Of a stretch of 64,000 nucleotides of DNA, positions 34,701 through 40,700 are shown piece by piece. Source of the stretch: Aurelia coerulea. Lineage: Eukaryota; Cnidaria; Scyphozoa; Semaeostomeae; Ulmaridae. The DNA lies in contig CM076948.1 in the NCBI GenBank assembly GCA_039566865.1, forward strand, positions 14,891,001-14,955,000, given 5' to 3'. Numbering within the stretch: position 1 is the stretch's first letter; every line of letters starts with the position of its first letter. The translations under genes and the position numbers were made by a program. The notes beneath the pieces were generated by a model that was given only the letters and a program-made list of their open reading frames with translations, had not been told where the DNA came from and searched no databases.

Positions 34701-37700
34701 AGTCAGCTCGAAACTACCGCTGACCTTAGTTAGTGGGTGGTCGGCCATTTTGTTTTATTCGAATTTTGTGGAAGAGAGCGTATAGAACATTACAACACTT
34801 CATATTATTACTGTAAGTTTATAGCCTTTTTCTAATTACTGTTCCTTACTTGCTTATTCAGCGTTACATTATATTTACATTGTAGGACGTATTATCGTCG
34901 GTATTAAACCATGTTATGTTTATTATTTTATTATAGGACTTATCATCGTCGTTATCATATGCTTTAAGACCACAATCGAGGAGTCTTTCTTCAATTTGCA
35001 TAACATCAGTCTGGCTAGAAGGTACCTGACAAGAGAGGCTGGCCAACAGAAATTGTCACATAAATCCAATCTTAAGAGAACTTCACTGGTTACCTGTTAT
35101 GTGCAGGATTCAGTATAAGATATTGCTATTGACATTCAAGTGTATTAAGAACATAGCTGCAAAATATTTAGTTGATTTATTAAAGAACGCACTGCTCCTC
35201 GCGCAGCAAGATCAGCAGGGGACGATCTCCTGCTTGAGATAAAGAGAACACGCTTAGTAACAGCTGGGGACCGAGCATTCGTTCATCTCTGGAACGAACT
35301 TGCGTATTCGTTAAGGGCAGCAAACTCAATAGAATCATTTAAAACATTATTGAAGTAATTTTTATTTCGAAAACATTTCAACATAAACCATGTATAATGT
35401 ATTATTAAATTATTTTTTTAGATTGTAAAGTATGTAATGCGCCTATGAGCCCTGAGGAAGTACGGCGCAATGTAAATGTCTTTATCATTGTCTCTGTTGC
35501 ACACTGACTTTGGTAACAACAAGTTTCCTTAAATCTCAAGCAGTTGTTGGAGGATGTTGGCAGAGTGTAGCAATACAGTTTTTTGCAATTCAACTATCTT
35601 GGTATCTATCCCGATTTCCTTCAGTCTCTTTGGCAATGCTTTTTTTTTGTTCCTGGCGCCCCAGTTATAACTGGAATTACTTTCACGTTTTTGTTCCACA
35701 GTTTTTTTAATTCCCTTGCTAAGTCTTGGTATTTGAATATCGTTTCCCTTTCTTTTTCATCAACTCTGGTATCGTATGGGACAGCAAAGTCTATAATCTG
35801 GCACTTATTGTTTTTCTTGTCAACTATGACCATATCGGGCGTTCTTGCTTCGATAACGCGGTCTGTTTGTATTGAAAAGTCCCACAAGATCTCGCAAGTC
35901 CCACAAAAAAGTCCCACAAGATCTCGTCTTCGTTTTCGCATACAGCTTGCGGTTCATGTTCATACCATTTATCTTTCGTGTCAATACCATATTTCGTGCA
36001 TACCTCCCAGTGTAGCTTTCTTCCTACCCAGTCATGCCTCCGTTTATACTCTTTTTGTGCCATTTTGCTACATTCACTTGAGAGGTGATTGATGCTCTTA
36101 TCTGCTTTGCCACACATCCTACATTTACTGTCTTCTTGAGTCTTATCAATTTTTGCTTTCACTAAATTTGTTCTCACTGCCTGTTCTTGAGCTGCCATGA
36201 TGAGGGTCTCGGTTTCTCTCTTCAAGCTTCCCTCTTTTAGCCACAACCATTGATTTTTATCTGCCACATCCTCTGTTTGTCTGAGGAACTGTCCATGCAT
36301 CACTCTCTCTTTCCAGTTCGTTTTCCTTCCCTGCCTGTTCCTTCTCTTAAACTCATTCTCTGTTTCAAGTTCCTCATTCTCAGTATCGCCTCTAGCTGCA
36401 ACTAGCAGTTTTTCCTTGCTTCCTTTGACGTATCTTTTCAGGCCAATTGTGGCCAGATTGACAGTATCTTCAACGCTCATGAGTCCTCTTCCGCCTTCTT
36501 TCCTGGGTATATATAATCTGTCGATATCACTTCTTGGGTGGAGTCCATTGTGCATAGTTAAAAGTTTTCTCGTTCTGCGATCCATCTCTTGAAGGTCGGC
36601 TTTTGTCCAGTTAAGGAAAGCAGCTGAGTGTCTCAATACAGGAATAGCCCACGTATTAATACCCTTGATGACATTTCCCTCATTAAATTTTGTCCCCAGA
36701 ATCTTTCTCACTCTTCTCTTGTATTCCTTGCCGACTTTCCCTTTCATTTCTTTTATCTGCACTTCATCTGCCTGCAATACACCCAAATACTTGTATCCCT
36801 CGCCTTCTTTCAGTGATTGTATAACTTTATCATCTGGCATTTTGATTCCGTCTGATTTGATCCTTTTTCCTCTCTTCATTGCCAACGTTGAACACTGTTC
36901 GATCCCGAATTGCATACCAATGTCTTTACTAAACACTCTGACGGTCTGTATAAGTGAATCAAGTTCTTTCTCGCTCTTTGCATACTACTTAAGATCGTCC
37001 ATATAAAGTAGGTGAATAACCTTTTCTCTATTCTTTGCAAATTGGTACCCAGGCTTTGTCTTTTTCAATACACTGGTGAGGGGAATGAGTGTTATAACCA
37101 ACAGAAGTGGCGATAATGCATCTCCCTGAAATATACCCCTTTTAATCTTAACCTCTCCTAGTGATTCATTAGCACATATCAGCTCAACCGTCCGATCTTG
37201 CATTGTCTTTTCTAGAAATTTCATTAAAATGTTGTTTATTCCTAGGATATGCAGACACTAATACCCAGGAATGAGGCACCATGTCCAATACTTTCCTATA
37301 GTCAATCAATCCCATTGCTATGTTCCTTTTCCTCATTCTAACCTCTCTCAGTATCATCTTGTCTATGTACAATTGATCTGCTGTTCCTCTGTTCTTCCTT
37401 CTACATCCTTTCTGTTCCTCAAGAAGAAGCTGGTTCCTTTCCAAAAACGAATAAATTTCATCAGATATTAGTGCTATTAGTAGCTTCCAACAAAGCGGTA
37501 GACATGTGATGGGAGGGTAGTTGCTTGCATCTCTCCCTTTTCATTTATCCTTCTGTAACAAGACAGTTCGGCCCTTTGTCATCCATGCTGGTGTCTGTCC
37601 TTCCAAGCATTCAGCAAAATATTTCTCCAAATATTTATGCATTGTTGTAAAGTTTTTTAACCAGAACCCTGCATGTTGGGTTCCATAGCCCTCTCGAAAT

Positions 37701-40700
37701 CCACACAGAGAGGAGAGAGTAAGCAAAGTACATGAAATTTCATTTGAGATTTTATGTAAACGAAAACATAGTAATCAGGTAGCATCTCCAGTCCTCCTTA
37801 GAGGCCCTTTACATGAGAAATTTCAACCCGGGCTGAGTTGAACACGGGTTGAGTTTCAACTCGGTTGACGGTGTAAGCCTTTATCGCGTTTACATGAAGG
37901 AGGCCTAGTTGAAACTCAACTCGGCAACTCAACCCGTGTTGAAATTTCAACACGGGTTTCATGTAAACGCAAACATTTTTCAACTCAAGGCGAGATTAGA
38001 ATGCGAACAAAGGAGATCGAATCTATTTCCGCGATCATTCAAATATTGAAGTGGGCTCACATTCCTTCTTCCATTGTTTGCAACCATGTAACCTAATCTC
38101 CACCCCTTGTTGAGATTTCATGTAAACGCAAGTCAAAATAAGCAATGCTGTTAAAGCTCAACCCGTGTTGAAACTCAACATGGGTTGAAATTTATGCTCC
38201 TTAGATGTGCATATGCTCCAGATGAGTTACGACGTCGGTGAACTTTGCAAAGGTTTCTGGTTACTTGAGGTGCTTATTAACTTGCTGGTACCTACGATGA
38301 AAACAGTCTTGGCACTACCGGGAGAATACGAAATCACTCCCCGTTTGAAAAGCCATTGTTCCCGAAATATCATAGCACTGGTATTGGAAAATATCTTGTT
38401 AATGCTACACTTACAAGATAACCCATGCCCAACATTGCGGGGCTAGGCTTCCCGTCAGACATATTTAAACTTTTAAGTAAATCTTTCCTCATAAGCATCA
38501 GACAAATAAATGGCTGCATTTACTCATTATTAGGGCAAGTTGGGCTTTTGAGGGAACTGGCCCTTCTCCTGAAAAGGCAGATTACCCTCCCGAAGGTGGG
38601 GTCGGCAGGAAAACCTGCAATTTTCCCGTAAAATTAGTCCTCTCGTCCATGTTGGGAAAAACTTTCCAGATGCACCTGCAAAAGAAAGAAGATCCAACAT
38701 AAAAAATCTGAAAGAGGTGGGGGATAGGAGATTCAATTTGCAGCCACTCCACAAGAGTGTGCACAATTTCTAAATTCTCAAATCAAAGTGTGTTTTATAC
38801 TGCAAAAAAGAACCACGTCGCATGCTTCACAATTTACAAACACGTGGATATCAAGACGCATTAAATCTCTAGAGACTGACAATTCTATGGTACTTTAAAT
38901 CACAAGAGGCGTAAATCCGTGATAAAAAATAAACTGCATGTTTGTTGTTTTAACTCTCTGATTAGAAGTTCGTTCTAATCGGCCTTTGAAAAGCAGACAC
39001 ATTCAGATGTTATTTTAAAGCGTACCTGGCTTAAATCGACCATTTCTTTCCGAATAAATGGGGGATTTTGTAGAAAAAAACCCGTACAAGAAATTTAGAA
39101 ATTTTTGATTAACTTGTGTCTGTTTTCCTGCCTTGCAGCAATTATGTAAATTATTTTTGGGATGTAAAATGCCACAAAATAGTTTTTTGTCTTATGAATA
39201 ACTTTTATTGGATTTTCCATTTCATTCATTTCATTTTTATATATTTCAACAGGGTTATACAATCAGTAGAATTAAATACACTGATTTTCAATGTGCCCTG
39301 CTTAAAAACCTAACTAACCTAATTACATGAATAAATTACAAAGCAACCTGTATTACAAAGAAAAATAAAAGTTTATATACAATATGCTCTGGTTAGAAAA
39401 GAAAAAGTTTGATGCTGTACGAGAACTTTCACACCCTTTGATTCTTCAAAGCTTGTTTCAGCAAATTTTTGAAAGTGGCCAGTGAAGGGGCACTTTTTAT
39501 TTCTGTGTTAAGTTTATTCCACACAGTTACACCTCGATATGAGAAGCTACGTTGCCCGTAAGAGGTTGTAAAGCGAGGTATTCTGAGATTTGTGTCGGTA
39601 TTACGGAGAGACCGTGAATTGTTTTCCGACAGTGTTGTAAACATTAGCTGCATATATTCATATTATATCATGTGGATTGCACGTGCTAAGGCATTTTCTA
39701 ATCATCGCTTGTAATGAAAATTTTTTGGGACTTTTTATAGTGATTGTAGATCTACCTGTTAAAATGAGACAGAGTGATTATTCAAACAGGAAATGTTTTT
39801 CTGACTCGTCTGATAATGTTTGGAGATAAAATGTAGCTTTATTGTTGCCTCATTGCGTCAAGATTTTCGATAAACTTAGAAGGATCTCAGCCCCCGCTAC
39901 GGTACAGGATGTATGTGGAACACAGTGAACATGACGTTGCATGTATGATGATTTGGAAAATAAACATATTTCATACACCAGTTTGAACAAGACTATGCTT
40001 TTTGTAATTGTTCATATCATCGCAAAGTCAAACTTTTTGAAATATGAATGAAAATGAGTATTGCAGTGTTCATAACATCAGTGAACAACATCAACCGGTC
40101 CTGTGAAATTCAGGTGTTTACGTTCAGTTCAAAACGTCAATAGATGTAAGACGTTAGTAAATGTCACGTCAAAACAATGCTATGCGTAGGTAATGTAAGG
40201 AAACTTAGCAAAATCGTTTCAAATTGGGATTGCCCCCTTTAGTGGCTTGAGGGATTATGCGCTCATATACCTTCGTTTGACGGAAATAAATTCCATAAAG
40301 AAAGCAACTATGCTGCTTATAGGTGGTTGCATCAAGTAGAATGCATAATTTGGCCAATTCGTGTCGTCATTACGTTCTTCAATTGTGTTTTATTTCGTTA
40401 CAGGACCTCGATAATCTTAGTGATGGGCTGTATGATGCGAGATCAAAGAATCCTGTCAGCATTTTGTTTGATAAACTCCATCACCCAAATGCAGACTTCA
40501 TGACGCATGAGCCGACTGCGCTAACATGGAAATATGATGAAGCTGTGAGCTTCAAGCATATAGTCTTGGGACTTGGACTCCCAGGCGGAACGTGGCACCA
40601 CATGAGTTACTCCCAGTACAGCTTGAGCTTAGATTACTGGTTAGAACTTCCTGGATTCCCATTTAAGACTTGGAAAGAAGAGCACAACTACAGGAATCAA

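Noticed and set aside
40323..40403. Start codon of the last OSGIN-like exon at 40323
   Set aside because: The acceptor at 40401-40403 and phase-0 joining to exon 2 show that the codons before 40404 are intron.
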